64,000 bases of DNA from Candidatus Gastranaerophilales bacterium Zag_111 (GCA_001899395.1 MOYD01000061.1:125522-189521), one strand, 5' to 3'. Positions 53,454 through 62,540 are shown, numbered from the stretch's first letter. A program made the numbers and translations. The notes: generated by a model from the sequence alone, not told the origin.

Positions 53454-55280
53454 ATGAATAAAAATTACATACCTTTATACAGAAAATACCGTCCGCAGAC
53501 AATCGAACAAATTGTAGGACAAGAACACATAAAAAAAGCGCTTGCAAACGCAATACAGATGGACAGAATTTCTCATGCTTACCTTTTTACAGGTCCAAGG
53601 GGAACCGGTAAAACTTCCACGGCCAGAATTTTTGCAAAATCTCTTAACTGTACAAATGGTCCCACAATTTCTCCATGTAACGAGTGTGAAAATTGCAAAA
53701 ATATAACTAATTCAATTCCGATTGATGTTATCGAAATCGACGCCGCAAGCAATCGTTCGGTTAATGATGCTGATGAAATTATCCAGAAAGTTGCGCTGGC
53801 ACCGGTTCAGAGCCGCTACAAAATCTATATCATAGACGAAGTTCACATGCTTACTAACCAGGCGTTTAATGCTCTTTTGAAAACCCTTGAAGAACCCCCG
53901 AAAAATGTAATCTTTATTCTTGCAACAACAGAAGTTCACAAGGTTCTTGACACTATAAAAAGCCGCTGTCAGAGGTTTGATTTTAAAAGAATTACAACAG
54001 ACGATATTTCAAAACATCTTAGATATATTTCCGATAGTGAAAGCATAAATATTACAGACGAGGCATTGGCTTACATTGCGCAAAATTCAGCAGGCGGAAT
54101 GCGTGACAGTATTGCGTTACTTGACCAATTAAGCGTGTTGAATTCATCAGATAACGCGATTTCAGTCGATGATATTAACAATTTACTTGGCAGGCTTTCA
54201 TTTGACTCCTTAACAAATTTATTCTCTGAGATTGTGCAATCCCGCCAGGAAGCAGCGCTTTCTGTCCTAAACGAAATTTACAACAGCGGCAATGAGCCTG
54301 TGCAGATTTTGTCAAACTTGCTTGAATATTTGCGAAACGCCCTTATTCTAAAATCAACAGAAGGTAAAGCAGGTCTTGCAGTTGTTCAACTTAATGCGGA
54401 ACAGGCAAAAACTTTGACCGAAAAACTTGCTAATATTGAAACTCATCAACTTGTCTCGTTGATTGACAAGTGTGCCGCGTATATTAAAGAACTAAAATTG
54501 ACATCCAACCCAAAATTGTGGCTTGATGTTGCGATTTTGGATATGTCAAACCTTGTTCAAAATACAAAACTTGAAGAACTTCAAAAACGGATTTCATTGC
54601 TGGAAACTGGCGAAGCTCCAAAACTGGTAAACTCTTCACCATATAACACCCCGCCGGCACCGGTTGTCAAAACTGAGGTTATGAAACCAGCACCTGCAAA
54701 ACCGTCTATACATTCAGAAGAAGAAGTTTTGACAGCGGAAGTTCCGATTTCTAAACCTGCGCCGGATAACGCTTTGAAATCACAATGGGTGAAGTTTTTA
54801 GAAAATGTTTCAAGTTTCCCGTCGCGAGCTATTTTAAAACAGCAGGCAATCCCTGTTAAATTATCTCAAGATGAGGTTCTTATAACAATTAAAAATCCAA
54901 GCTGGCTCAAACAATTCGGACAAGACGGTTCAAAACATTCTTGCATTGTAGAAGCTGCTAATAAACTTTTCGGCTCAGTACAAAAGATTGTTGTACGCGC
55001 TCCGGAAGCGGGCGATGATAAACTTCGCAAAGAACAGACTTCTGACAATGATGAAACCCCTGAACCTGCAAGCCGGACGCAACCAAAGTCATTTACAGAC
55101 ACCCCGCCAGAAGTTCCAAATACCCAACCGGAAGAGCCTGTAGACGAAGAACAGGACATTCCGGAAGCAGATACAAACGAACAACCAACACCTATGCAAA
55201 AGAAATCCGAATCATTTTATCATTCAGATGAAGTCAACATGGTCATGGATTTGTTTGAAGGTAAAATCATTGACAACTAA
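53454..55280 (+). CDS. dnaX: DNA polymerase III subunit gamma/tau
   Basis: The clamp-loader ATPase of the replisome. From ATG 53454 the protein has 608 residues; an in-frame ATG 111 nt upstream overlaps the divergent gene and is rejected. The AAA+ part has Walker A GPRGTGKTST (about 44-53), a Cys zinc site (CTNGPTISPCNECENCKN), DEVHML, and the SRC box SRCQRFDFKR. Domain III ends near 365. The C-terminal third is Pro/Glu-rich, with one folded block (about 445-520) like tau. No slippery frameshift site is evident at the domain III end. The stop codon lies inside the promoter of the next gene. Confidence 0.95.
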   Translation: MNKNYIPLYRKYRPQTIEQIVGQEHIKKALANAIQMDRISHAYLFTGPRGTGKTSTARIFAKSLNCTNGPTISPCNECENCKNITNSIPIDVIEIDAASNRSVNDADEIIQKVALAPVQSRYKIYIIDEVHMLTNQAFNALLKTLEEPPKNVIFILATTEVHKVLDTIKSRCQRFDFKRITTDDISKHLRYISDSESINITDEALAYIAQNSAGGMRDSIALLDQLSVLNSSDNAISVDDINNLLGRLSFDSLTNLFSEIVQSRQEAALSVLNEIYNSGNEPVQILSNLLEYLRNALILKSTEGKAGLAVVQLNAEQAKTLTEKLANIETHQLVSLIDKCAAYIKELKLTSNPKLWLDVAILDMSNLVQNTKLEELQKRISLLETGEAPKLVNSSPYNTPPAPVVKTEVMKPAPAKPSIHSEEEVLTAEVPISKPAPDNALKSQWVKFLENVSSFPSRAILKQQAIPVKLSQDEVLITIKNPSWLKQFGQDGSKHSCIVEAANKLFGSVQKIVVRAPEAGDDKLRKEQTSDNDETPEPASRTQPKSFTDTPPEVPNTQPEEPVDEEQDIPEADTNEQPTPMQKKSESFYHSDEVNMVMDLFEGKIIDN

Positions 55281-55299
55281 ACATCAAAAATGCTATACT
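55270..55299 (+). promoter_or_regulatory. Sigma-70 promoter of the poly-G prepilin at 55322
   Basis: TTGACA and TATACT are 18 nt apart; the -35 lies in the last codons of dnaX. SD AAGGAG at 55308-55313 is again 8 nt from the ATG. Confidence 0.75.
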
Positions 55300-55321
55300 T
55301 TAACAAAAAGGAGAGTAATAT

Positions 55322-56024
55322 ATGCTAAAATTCAATCATAGCTTGAAAAACGGGGGGGGGGGCACCGTTAAAGCTCTCCGGTAGCGGGTTTACGCTTGCA
55401 GAAGTCTTAATTACCCTTGGTATTATTGGTGTTGTTGCCGCGATAACTATGCCCGTTCTAATGGCAAAGATTAGTGAAAAAAGATACCAGACTGCTTACA
55501 GAAAGGCTTACAGTACATTAAATCAAGCCTTGAGATCAATGTTGGATGACGGTTATGTTATCAATTTAAGATATTCGGATATTCCTATAGAAGAAAATTT
55601 TAAGATTTTATCAAACTATTTTGCCGGTGCCACAAAATGTTTTGATGGTAATGCAGATAAATGCTGGGAATGTGATAAAGGTCAGAGTGGTTATGGTAGA
55701 GATAGAGGTTGTAACGAACAGATGCCGGCATTTATTGACGCTTCCGGCATGGCATATTATCTTTATCAGTCTTATGAGGGGGATATTTTAGTTGATATTA
55801 ACGGATTTTCCGGACCAAATGAGTTAGGCAAAGACAGATATTTCTTATTTTTTACAAATAGCCTTAAAAAGTCTAAATACTCAGATGATGTAGATACAAT
55901 TTATCCATGGCCTGATATAACAGTTAGCCAGACGATGTGTCCGTCCGGCGATTGTCCTAATACAAGCAGGCTTTTTGGTGATAGAAGTCAAACTATTGAT
56001 TATAGGATGGACGTTCCTATTTAG
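55322..56024 (+). CDS. Poly-G phase-variable prepilin gene, out of frame here (group D)
   Basis: The opening MLKFNHSLKN is followed by 11 G and a stop at 55382-55384 after 20 codons. With 10 G the gene opens to 233 residues: GGGAPLKLSGSG, then FTLAEVLITLGIIGVVAA. Unlike the other two switchable copies, it has canonical Gly at -1. The globular domain is Cys-rich (TKCFDGNADKCWECDKG, RGCNEQ, TMCPSGDCP) and includes the family DINGFSGPNELGKDRYFLF segment. The body differs from all other prepilins here. It lies 41 nt after dnaX, more than 20 kb from the other switchable copies, and overlaps the vWA gene by 4 nt. Confidence 0.8.
55352..55362 (+). repeat. Homopolymeric G-run, 11 nt (switch tract)
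   Basis: Third eleven-G run, in the same codon position and with the same ACCGTTAAAGCTCTCC tail as the copies at 33046 and 34280. Open at 10 or 13 G only. Confidence 0.9.
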
Positions 56025-56746
56025 TGCATAATAATCTTTGCTTCTACATTTTTGCGAGCGCCTTCAATACTTTTGTTAAATCCGTTCATAAGCTCTGCTG
56101 CTGTTTGTGCATTGTAAAATTTCCCGCTAGTGACAAGTGCGGTGCATTCAAGCTGCTCTAAATCATCTGAATCTTTTATGTTAAAGGCTATAACATCAAT
56201 TGTCACATCTCGTCTTACTCTTATAAGGTTCATTACAAATTTGCAGGGGCTTTCGTCGCAATTTTCACCGCCATCAGTTAGTAAAATTATATGTTTTTTA
56301 CCTTTAAATCCCATAAAATCGTACTTAATAGCCTGTTTAAGCGAATACGTAATCGGTGTCATTCCGCGAGGTTTTGTTTTTAGTAATGCTTGCTCAATTC
56401 CTTCACTACCGCTTTTCATTATTGGACTTGCCAGGGTAGAAGCACGACATGCTTCCATTGGAGTAAACCCCATTTTATGTCCATATATTCGCAAACCAAC
56501 CCAGGTATCAGGGTTAATTTTTGGTAAGATTTCCTTCATTGTTTTAAGCATCAGGTCGACTTTTCTGGAACCTTCAAGGGGTTCTGTCATACTGTTTGAA
56601 AAATCCATGATAAAAAGTATTCGTTCTTTTTCAGATGTGTTAAATCCGCCGGAGTATTTTTGCGGGCTGTGGATTTCATATTGAGAACAGATTGCAGGTA
56701 ACGAAATTATTGTGATTATGCTTAATATTAGAAATAGTTTTTTCAT
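56021..56746 (-). CDS. Exported von Willebrand factor A-domain protein
   Basis: A 241-residue protein with a signal peptide (KKLFLILSIITIISLPAIC), possibly with Cys20 available. The vWA domain starts near 42 and has the metal-ion site DFSNS (residues 48-52), Thr in RGMTPITYSL, and Asp in LLTDGGENCDES. It is intact for metal-dependent ligand binding, as in adhesion or assembly proteins. No SD lies just before ATG 56746; a perfect AAGGAGGT occurs about 70 nt upstream. It is convergent with the poly-G prepilin (4-nt overlap). Confidence 0.85.
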   Translation of the reverse strand: MKKLFLILSIITIISLPAICSQYEIHSPQKYSGGFNTSEKERILFIMDFSNSMTEPLEGSRKVDLMLKTMKEILPKINPDTWVGLRIYGHKMGFTPMEACRASTLASPIMKSGSEGIEQALLKTKPRGMTPITYSLKQAIKYDFMGFKGKKHIILLTDGGENCDESPCKFVMNLIRVRRDVTIDVIAFNIKDSDDLEQLECTALVTSGKFYNAQTAAELMNGFNKSIEGARKNVEAKIIMH

Positions 56747-56884
56747 AAAAGCAGTTTAAGTTATTTTTTTCTAATTTTGAATTGTCCTGTGTGGTAGTGG
56801 CTAAAGATATAAATACCTCCTTAACAGGTTGATTAATTCTTTTAAAAAAGGTATTATATATTTATAATATTAAGGGAGAAGATT

Positions 56885-58111
56885 ATGGAAAACGAAAATA
56901 GAGACTTGCAAAAGACCCGTCTGATAAGCTTTTTTGTGCTAATCGGTTTTGTTGTGACACTTGATTTAGCGTACATTTATTATCAGGCGAATTTTAACCA
57001 ATACGCACTACCAAGTTTTTGTTCAGTAAGTGACCTTGTTGATTGTGACGGTGTTGCAAGGACGGTTGAATCTCAGTTCCTTGGGGTGCCGTTAGCTTAT
57101 TGGGGAATGTTTTTATACGCATTTATCATAATGCTTTTGGCTGCCGATAAACTTAAACAATTTCCGTTATTGAAATGTATGGAAGTATTTAAGCATAAGT
57201 TTCATTACATCGCAAGTTTAGGCTTAATCTCATTTGTGATATCAATGAGTTTATTGTTTATAAGCTTGTTTGAAATCAAAAAAATCTGTGTAATGTGTGC
57301 AGTTACATATATACTTGATTTAGGGATTGCGCTTGTTGCAGTAATGGGGATAAAGGGCTCATTTGTCGGCGCAATAAAACAGAGCTGGCAAGATTTTGTT
57401 GACGCGTTAAAACCAATTCCATATAGAATTGCCTTTATTTTTGTAATGCTTTGTGCTACAGCATTTTTGAGCTGGACATTTATAAGTGCAAGATTTTCTC
57501 CGGCATTAAAATTTAATCGTGAATACGGCGAATTCACTCGCGCTACAAATAACAAGTATGCAGTTAAAGGCAATTTGTTAGGTTCAGATGCTAAAGATGC
57601 GGTTGTACTTCATATTTATTCTGATTATATGTGTCCTATGTGTTATGCGTGCAATACCATGCTTCACAAGCTTGCCGGTGAATTTACAAACCTTAGAATT
57701 GAACACCACAGCTTGCCGCTTGATACAGAATGTAACACATATTTAAAACAAGAATTCCACCACGGTTCATGCACAATGGCAAGGTATGCCGAAGCTGCTC
57801 ATATGCAAGGCAAATTCTGGGAAGTCAATTCCTTATTCTTTGAGAAAAAACCTGCAACCGAAGATGAAGTAATTGAAGTTCTGGAAAACTCAGGTTTCGG
57901 ACTTGATATGGACAAGCTTAAAAAAGATGCGGTTAGTAAAGAAGTTGAAAAAATTATTCAGGATGATATTCAATACGCTGTTGCAAACAAACAAATCGGC
58001 ACTCCGACTATGAAAATGGGTGATGATTTTGAAATGGGTGTTAAGGGTTATCACGAGTTGAAAAAATGGGCAATTAAACATGGAGCAAAACCAAAAAGCA
58101 TCTTCGACTAA
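56885..58111 (+). CDS. VKOR-DsbA fusion, disulfide-bond forming protein
   Basis: A 408-residue inner-membrane protein. Residues about 15-205 form a VKOR domain with four or five helices, the Cys pair in SFCSVSDLVDCDGVA, the conserved Ser/Gly segment FLGVPLAYWG, and the quinone-side CVMC (about 138-141). The C-terminal thioredoxin-like domain (about 225-400) has CPMC in YSDYMCPMCYACN and a cis-Pro segment IGTPTMKMG. VKOR passes electrons to quinone and keeps its DsbA-like partner oxidised; such fusions occur in cyanobacteria. SD GGGAGAAG precedes ATG 56885. Cys-rich prepilins encoded here are plausible substrates. Confidence 0.92.
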   Translation: MENENRDLQKTRLISFFVLIGFVVTLDLAYIYYQANFNQYALPSFCSVSDLVDCDGVARTVESQFLGVPLAYWGMFLYAFIIMLLAADKLKQFPLLKCMEVFKHKFHYIASLGLISFVISMSLLFISLFEIKKICVMCAVTYILDLGIALVAVMGIKGSFVGAIKQSWQDFVDALKPIPYRIAFIFVMLCATAFLSWTFISARFSPALKFNREYGEFTRATNNKYAVKGNLLGSDAKDAVVLHIYSDYMCPMCYACNTMLHKLAGEFTNLRIEHHSLPLDTECNTYLKQEFHHGSCTMARYAEAAHMQGKFWEVNSLFFEKKPATEDEVIEVLENSGFGLDMDKLKKDAVSKEVEKIIQDDIQYAVANKQIGTPTMKMGDDFEMGVKGYHELKKWAIKHGAKPKSIFD

Positions 58112-58640
58112 AATACTGCTTCACACTTGTTGCGCAATATGTTCAGGTTATCCCATATCTTTGTTAAAGGATATGGGATACACTGTAGTTTGTTATTTTT
58201 ACAACCCTAATATCTACCCTGAAACCGAATATCAAAAACGTCTGGAGGCTGAAAAGACCCTGTGCGCTCATTTTGGGGTTGAACTTATTGTAGCGGACTA
58301 CGAGCCTGAAACTTATTATGAATATGTAAAAGGTTTTGAAAACGAGCCGGAAAAAGGGTTAAGGTGTGACAAGTGTTTTGAATTGCGTTTAAAATCAGCT
58401 GCTAAGCTTGCAAAAGAACTCGCAATTGAAGAATTTACAACATCAATGGTCATAAGTCCGCATAAAAATTATGAAAAACTTACCTCAATCGGACAGCGTA
58501 TCGCAGATGATTACGGACTGAAATACTTTTCGCTCAACTTTAGAAAAAATGACGGGTTTTTAAAGACAAACATGATTTCAAAAGAATTAAATTTATACAG
58601 ACAAAATTACTGTGGGTGTAAATTTACATTAGACATTTAG
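58080..58640 (+). CDS. queH: Epoxyqueuosine reductase QueH
   Basis: A 186-residue protein that reduces epoxyqueuosine to queuosine in tRNA, the non-orthologous alternative to QueG. The DUF208/QueH pattern is clear: HTCCAICSGYP at the N-terminus, YNPNIYPETEYQKR, GLRCDKCFELRL and the C-terminal NYCGCKF. The paired Cys are the iron-sulfur ligands. ATG 58080 is inside the end of the VKOR-DsbA gene (32-nt overlap), so translation is probably coupled. A later start would lose part of the conserved opening. Confidence 0.93.
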   Translation: MEQNQKASSTKILLHTCCAICSGYPISLLKDMGYTVVCYFYNPNIYPETEYQKRLEAEKTLCAHFGVELIVADYEPETYYEYVKGFENEPEKGLRCDKCFELRLKSAAKLAKELAIEEFTTSMVISPHKNYEKLTSIGQRIADDYGLKYFSLNFRKNDGFLKTNMISKELNLYRQNYCGCKFTLDI

Positions 58641-58732
58641 ATAATATCATCCGTTTGTATTATGACTTAAAAAGTATAATATCATATAATATCATTGAAA
58701 AAGAAGAATTTTTGTAAAAAGAGGACAAAATA

Positions 58733-60013
58733 ATGAAGAAGAATTTAGGTTTTATACTGGCAGCAGTTTTGGTATTAAATACTGTATCTTCCGTGGCTTA
58801 CGGGTTTGTTAATCCATTGAAAAGCTATAATTTATATGAAGATACACATCCGTCAGGTTATGACAGCTCTGGCAGAGAAACTGTCGTAAATGATATTTTA
58901 CCAAGTGCTAATTCTGTACCTGGTTCGCTACCTGCATATGAAAGTTCAAATAGTAGCAGCGGGCGAAATCTTACAGATGAGGTAAAAAGCCGTAACCAAG
59001 TCTTGAGAGAATCTTCACAGAAAGTTTTTGCTTCAACTGAAAATCCTCCTGCTTGGCTTGAAGGTCCTTCTTATTATCCTAATCCTTCTTTAGACAGTAT
59101 TATTGAAAAATATAGAAAAAGCGATTTTGCCGGATGTTTACAAGAATGCACTTCTTATGTCCGACTAAATCCGAATGACACATTAGGTTTTTATTACCTT
59201 GCAATGTGTTATACAAAGGTAAATGACAAAGATAATGCAATAAGAGCTTATGAACAGGTTATTTCGTTAAATGACAATCCAATGATTGTAAAATATGCAA
59301 CTAACGGACGTAACTGTGTCATGGGAAATCAGGAAGAAAAATGCTATCCGAACGTAAATGAACCGGAATTAGTTTATCCTTATGCTGATTACATCAATGC
59401 AAATGCGGTTAACCTTACACCGGTTGACCCTCAAACGCTTGTTGACAGAAATCTTAAAGCTCTTCGTGATAAACTTAATCCGCCGGAACCTGAAGACGAT
59501 AAAGCTAATCCAAATACTGCAAAAGGCGGTAAAGATAGCGATAAAGACAAGATTACACTTCCGTTTGGTAAACAGGATTCAGATCTTGATAAGTTCATCA
59601 ATGCACCATACGGAAACGGTTTGTCTCCTGAATTGAACAATCAATATAAACAAATTCAGTTGAATAAAATCCAAAAAACAATCAATAACGGTGATAATAG
59701 TGACGAAAAAGAATTCAATAATATGAAGAATATTAAAGAGTTTGATAATCAGAAAACTGATGCTGAGACTGTTAAACTTGCCTATGAACCATCAGCTGAA
59801 TGGGAGCAAATCAAAAAAGACCCTGAATACATCAAAAACACTCAGGAACTTGAACAACTTCGTATGATGTTTGGCAATGACACATCAGACAAGAAAAGCA
59901 ATGATATTTCAGACATGCTTCCTTATATGACAGAAGAAAATGCAAAAAACTTGTCACCGGAAGTCCTTCAAACAATGATGATGAAATCCCTAATGGGCGA
60001 TTTATCTTTGTAA
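58733..60013 (+). CDS. Exported TPR-containing protein
   Basis: A 426-residue protein with a signal peptide (KKNLGFILAAVLVLNTVSSVA, cleavage near 24). Residues about 125-195 hold two TPR units (DFAGCLQECTSYVRLNPNDT, FYYLAMCYTKVNDKDNAIRA). The C-terminal half is polar, charged and probably disordered. SD AAGAGG precedes ATG 58733. It precedes another TPR-like gene by 34 nt. A periplasmic scaffold role is likely; nothing more specific can be read. Confidence 0.8.
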   Translation: MKKNLGFILAAVLVLNTVSSVAYGFVNPLKSYNLYEDTHPSGYDSSGRETVVNDILPSANSVPGSLPAYESSNSSSGRNLTDEVKSRNQVLRESSQKVFASTENPPAWLEGPSYYPNPSLDSIIEKYRKSDFAGCLQECTSYVRLNPNDTLGFYYLAMCYTKVNDKDNAIRAYEQVISLNDNPMIVKYATNGRNCVMGNQEEKCYPNVNEPELVYPYADYINANAVNLTPVDPQTLVDRNLKALRDKLNPPEPEDDKANPNTAKGGKDSDKDKITLPFGKQDSDLDKFINAPYGNGLSPELNNQYKQIQLNKIQKTINNGDNSDEKEFNNMKNIKEFDNQKTDAETVKLAYEPSAEWEQIKKDPEYIKNTQELEQLRMMFGNDTSDKKSNDISDMLPYMTEENAKNLSPEVLQTMMMKSLMGDLSL

Positions 60014-60047
60014 GGCTTTTCTGATTTAATTTTTGTGCGGTATAGTT

Positions 60048-60641
60048 ATGATAGATGAATACGAAAGAGCCAAAAAAGACTTTTTGTCCGGTAGATTGAA
60101 AGGTTGCAGAGCATTTTTTGAGAAAAATCATTACTATGTCGAAGCTGCATACTGCTGTATTGTATTGGATAAGCTAGACCAAGCACAGAAACTTTTTGAA
60201 AAAGAAAAAGATAAAAATATCAGGGCAAATTGGGGACTGTTTTTCATTCAGCTTTTAAAAGGCGAAATACAGTCTTTTCCAACCTATTTTGAGGTGAGAA
60301 ATTTTTTAGAGATAGACTTAAATATTCTTATTCTATACTGCAAGGAAAACTATGTTGAGCGGATAATAAGGTATGCTGATTTTATGGCGTATTACAATCC
60401 GGAATGTTATAAATTCATCGGACGAGTTTTCTGGGCAAATAATCTTATGAGCGCTGCTATGTTTTTCCTAAGGCGGGCAAAGGATAAATTCTATCAAGAC
60501 CCTGAACTTCATTACCTTTTGGCATACATTTATTATCATGAAAATAAGGATATGAATAAATGCCGCCAGGCGTTAAATACCTGTCTTGAAATTCTACCTG
60601 AATATGCACCGGCTAAAAAACTGTTAGGAATGTTAGCTTAA
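60048..60641 (+). CDS. Cytoplasmic TPR-like protein
   Basis: A 197-residue helical protein from ATG 60048 (a GTG at 60033 is also in frame; neither has a good SD). The arrangement is TPR- or SEL1-like: AYCCIVLDKLDQAQKLFEKE, then KFIGRVFWANNLMSAAMFFL, then YLLAYIYYHENKDMNKCRQA. There is no signal peptide. It follows the exported TPR gene by 34 nt. It converges with the next gene, 3 nt away. Confidence 0.7.
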   Translation: MIDEYERAKKDFLSGRLKGCRAFFEKNHYYVEAAYCCIVLDKLDQAQKLFEKEKDKNIRANWGLFFIQLLKGEIQSFPTYFEVRNFLEIDLNILILYCKENYVERIIRYADFMAYYNPECYKFIGRVFWANNLMSAAMFFLRRAKDKFYQDPELHYLLAYIYYHENKDMNKCRQALNTCLEILPEYAPAKKLLGMLA

Positions 60642-60644
60642 ATC

Positions 60645-61463
60645 TTACAGGTTCTGGATTGCTTTAGAATCGCTGTCAATACCTTCTTTTAACATCTTTT
60701 TGGCAACATCACCTTGAGTGTCAAGCATTTTGCAGACGGTTTCAATGTTTCTAACTTTTGTAGAAAGAATAACATCAGCACTGTTTGTTATATTGCCTGT
60801 AACATTTTGGTAAGCTGCAAGTGCCGCTGAAGAGGTACCTTGCATTAAGTTGCCTAAAACAGTTGTTCCGGCACCATATACTCCTAAATATGGAGATACA
60901 GCGGTTAAAATTCCTCCAAACCCGGAAATACAGCTTGCAAACGGCATAACTATATTTGACGCGATTTTACCCAAGCCTGAACCTGTTCCGATACCGTAAG
61001 CTGCTGCACTTGTAATATCAGCAAGTCCGCTGACACTTGACGCATAACCTGTTGCAACACCTGAAGTGTCAGTTCCCCAACCTCTTAACAGTGAGGATGC
61101 CCCGCCTGTAGATAGTCCGTAAATTGAACCGATTGAGGCTGCACCGTTTGGAAATCCTGAATAATTGTACAAAGAATCAACTCCATAAGCTGAATTTGTA
61201 TTTGTTTTTGAATAATATGAGGTTCCTGAAATGTTCATTGTTTCAGAACTTCCAAAAACTGTAGCAAATGATGATGGAGCAAGAAGGCTGGCTAAATTAT
61301 ATAACCAGCCGCCAGCCGCTTCAAAACCTGTTCCCGTACCGCTTCCTGAAACCGTTAAATCTCTAAGCCGGTCATATGTTTCCCACATCTGGGCTTTTGC
61401 TGCTGAACTGGCGTCTGAAAATCTATTTGCTATTACCAAGTTACTATCATTTTTATAAGACAT
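60645..61463 (-). CDS. Gly/Ser/Ala-rich protein, unknown
   Basis: A 272-residue protein of low charge. The middle is rich in Gly, Ser, Ala and Tyr (GSGTGTGFEAAGGWLYNLASLL, given here as one run of alternating small residues, and IGTGSGLGKIASNIVM). The ends are helical and polar (RFSDASSAAKAQMWETYDRL and ETVCKMLDTQGDVAKKML). No signal peptide. SD AAAGAGG precedes ATG 61463. It lies 21 nt after the MGLAASQAR-type gene on the same strand, so both are one transcript. Possibly surface or appendage-related; not recognised. Confidence 0.65.
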   Translation of the reverse strand: MSYKNDSNLVIANRFSDASSAAKAQMWETYDRLRDLTVSGSGTGTGFEAAGGWLYNLASLLAPSSFATVFGSSETMNISGTSYYSKTNTNSAYGVDSLYNYSGFPNGAASIGSIYGLSTGGASSLLRGWGTDTSGVATGYASSVSGLADITSAAAYGIGTGSGLGKIASNIVMPFASCISGFGGILTAVSPYLGVYGAGTTVLGNLMQGTSSAALAAYQNVTGNITNSADVILSTKVRNIETVCKMLDTQGDVAKKMLKEGIDSDSKAIQNL

Positions 61464-61484
61464 TTTAACCTCTTTATAATTCTA

Positions 61485-62540
61485 TTAGCTTTCAAATGTT
61501 TTGAAGGTGCTATCAATGTTTTTAGAAATAATCTTGTGAACGGAATCCATTTCTGTTTGCAGCGCGTTTTGCTCTGTGTCAAGAGCTTTTAGTCTAAGTT
61601 CAAGTGTTCTATCTTCTGTTTGTATTTGTTCTGTTTTTGCGTTGATATCCTGAACTTTCTTTTCATAAAGCTGCTGTTCATAATTATACTGGTTCATTGC
61701 GTCATTGTAAGCGTTTTCATCAGTAATGCTGGCGGTTTCAAGCGAGTATACCACACTTGAACCTTCAAGCTGCAAAGATGTTGCTCTTCCGCTTGTATCG
61801 TATTCTACAATTCCGTATTTTGAAATCTCTTTGTTTGCTGATTGAAAATCTGCATAGTATGAATGCAGTGCAAGTGTGTTATCCTGTCTGCAAGCTTCAA
61901 GTGAATCGTCTGTTGTCGCCGTTTTTGAAGCAAAGTTTACTTGATTACTTGTATCTGACCAGAAATAAATATTGTCAAGAGCGGCTGTATCGCCGTTATT
62001 TTTGTAGTTTAACCAGTCTTTTGCAAGTTGAGTGTCCGGCCAATCGTTTGCAATTTGGTCTAATTCTGCACTGTATGTTCCCCATGTTCCTGTTGTTGAT
62101 GTATCAGTTTTGTCAACTGTATTTAGACAGGTTAATTTTTTTGTACCTACCATATAATATCCGTCTGAGCCTTCAGCCGGTGCAACGTATTGAACCTGCG
62201 GGTTAGATTTTGTATTTCTGATGCCTGTATATTCAGACACTGTTGAATAATATGTTACATATGAATTATATTGAATTCCGTCCGAATCTGTATAATCAGC
62301 GCTTTGGATGTCTGAAACAGTCTGGGTTGTGTCGCCGTTATTGAACGTATATTGGGTTGTTGTGTATTCGCTTGTACTTGGCGCTGTAGGAACTTCCATG
62401 CTGTATAGTTGGTTCCATAATTCTGAACTTTGGTTAGCCAGGGCAGTTCTTGCTTGGTTAATTTGCTGTCCTTCGTATTCAACGTTTGATTTTCTTGCGG
62501 CAAGTGATATCCATCGTGCTTGTGATGCGGCTAAACCCAT
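61485..62540 (-). CDS. MGLAASQAR-type protein, unknown
   Basis: A 351-residue protein. It opens MGLAASQARWISLAARKSNVE followed by a Gln-rich helix (EGQQINQARTALANQ). The central part is Thr/Ser/Tyr-rich beta-type sequence, and the C-terminal 90 residues are a coiled coil (YEQQLYEKKVQDINAKTEQI, ELRLKALDTEQNALQTEM). I recall this N-terminus from proteins of related gut bacteria without known function. Coiled-coil ends around a variable beta region suggest a secreted or appendage component. SD AAGGAG precedes ATG 62540. Promoter at 62582-62609. Confidence 0.75.
   Translation of the reverse strand: MGLAASQARWISLAARKSNVEYEGQQINQARTALANQSSELWNQLYSMEVPTAPSTSEYTTTQYTFNNGDTTQTVSDIQSADYTDSDGIQYNSYVTYYSTVSEYTGIRNTKSNPQVQYVAPAEGSDGYYMVGTKKLTCLNTVDKTDTSTTGTWGTYSAELDQIANDWPDTQLAKDWLNYKNNGDTAALDNIYFWSDTSNQVNFASKTATTDDSLEACRQDNTLALHSYYADFQSANKEISKYGIVEYDTSGRATSLQLEGSSVVYSLETASITDENAYNDAMNQYNYEQQLYEKKVQDINAKTEQIQTEDRTLELRLKALDTEQNALQTEMDSVHKIISKNIDSTFKTFES

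Noticed and set aside
53530-53540. A-run near the dnaX start as the gamma/tau frameshift site
   Set aside because: It lies in the first 30 codons, far from the end of domain III where programmed frameshifting makes gamma.
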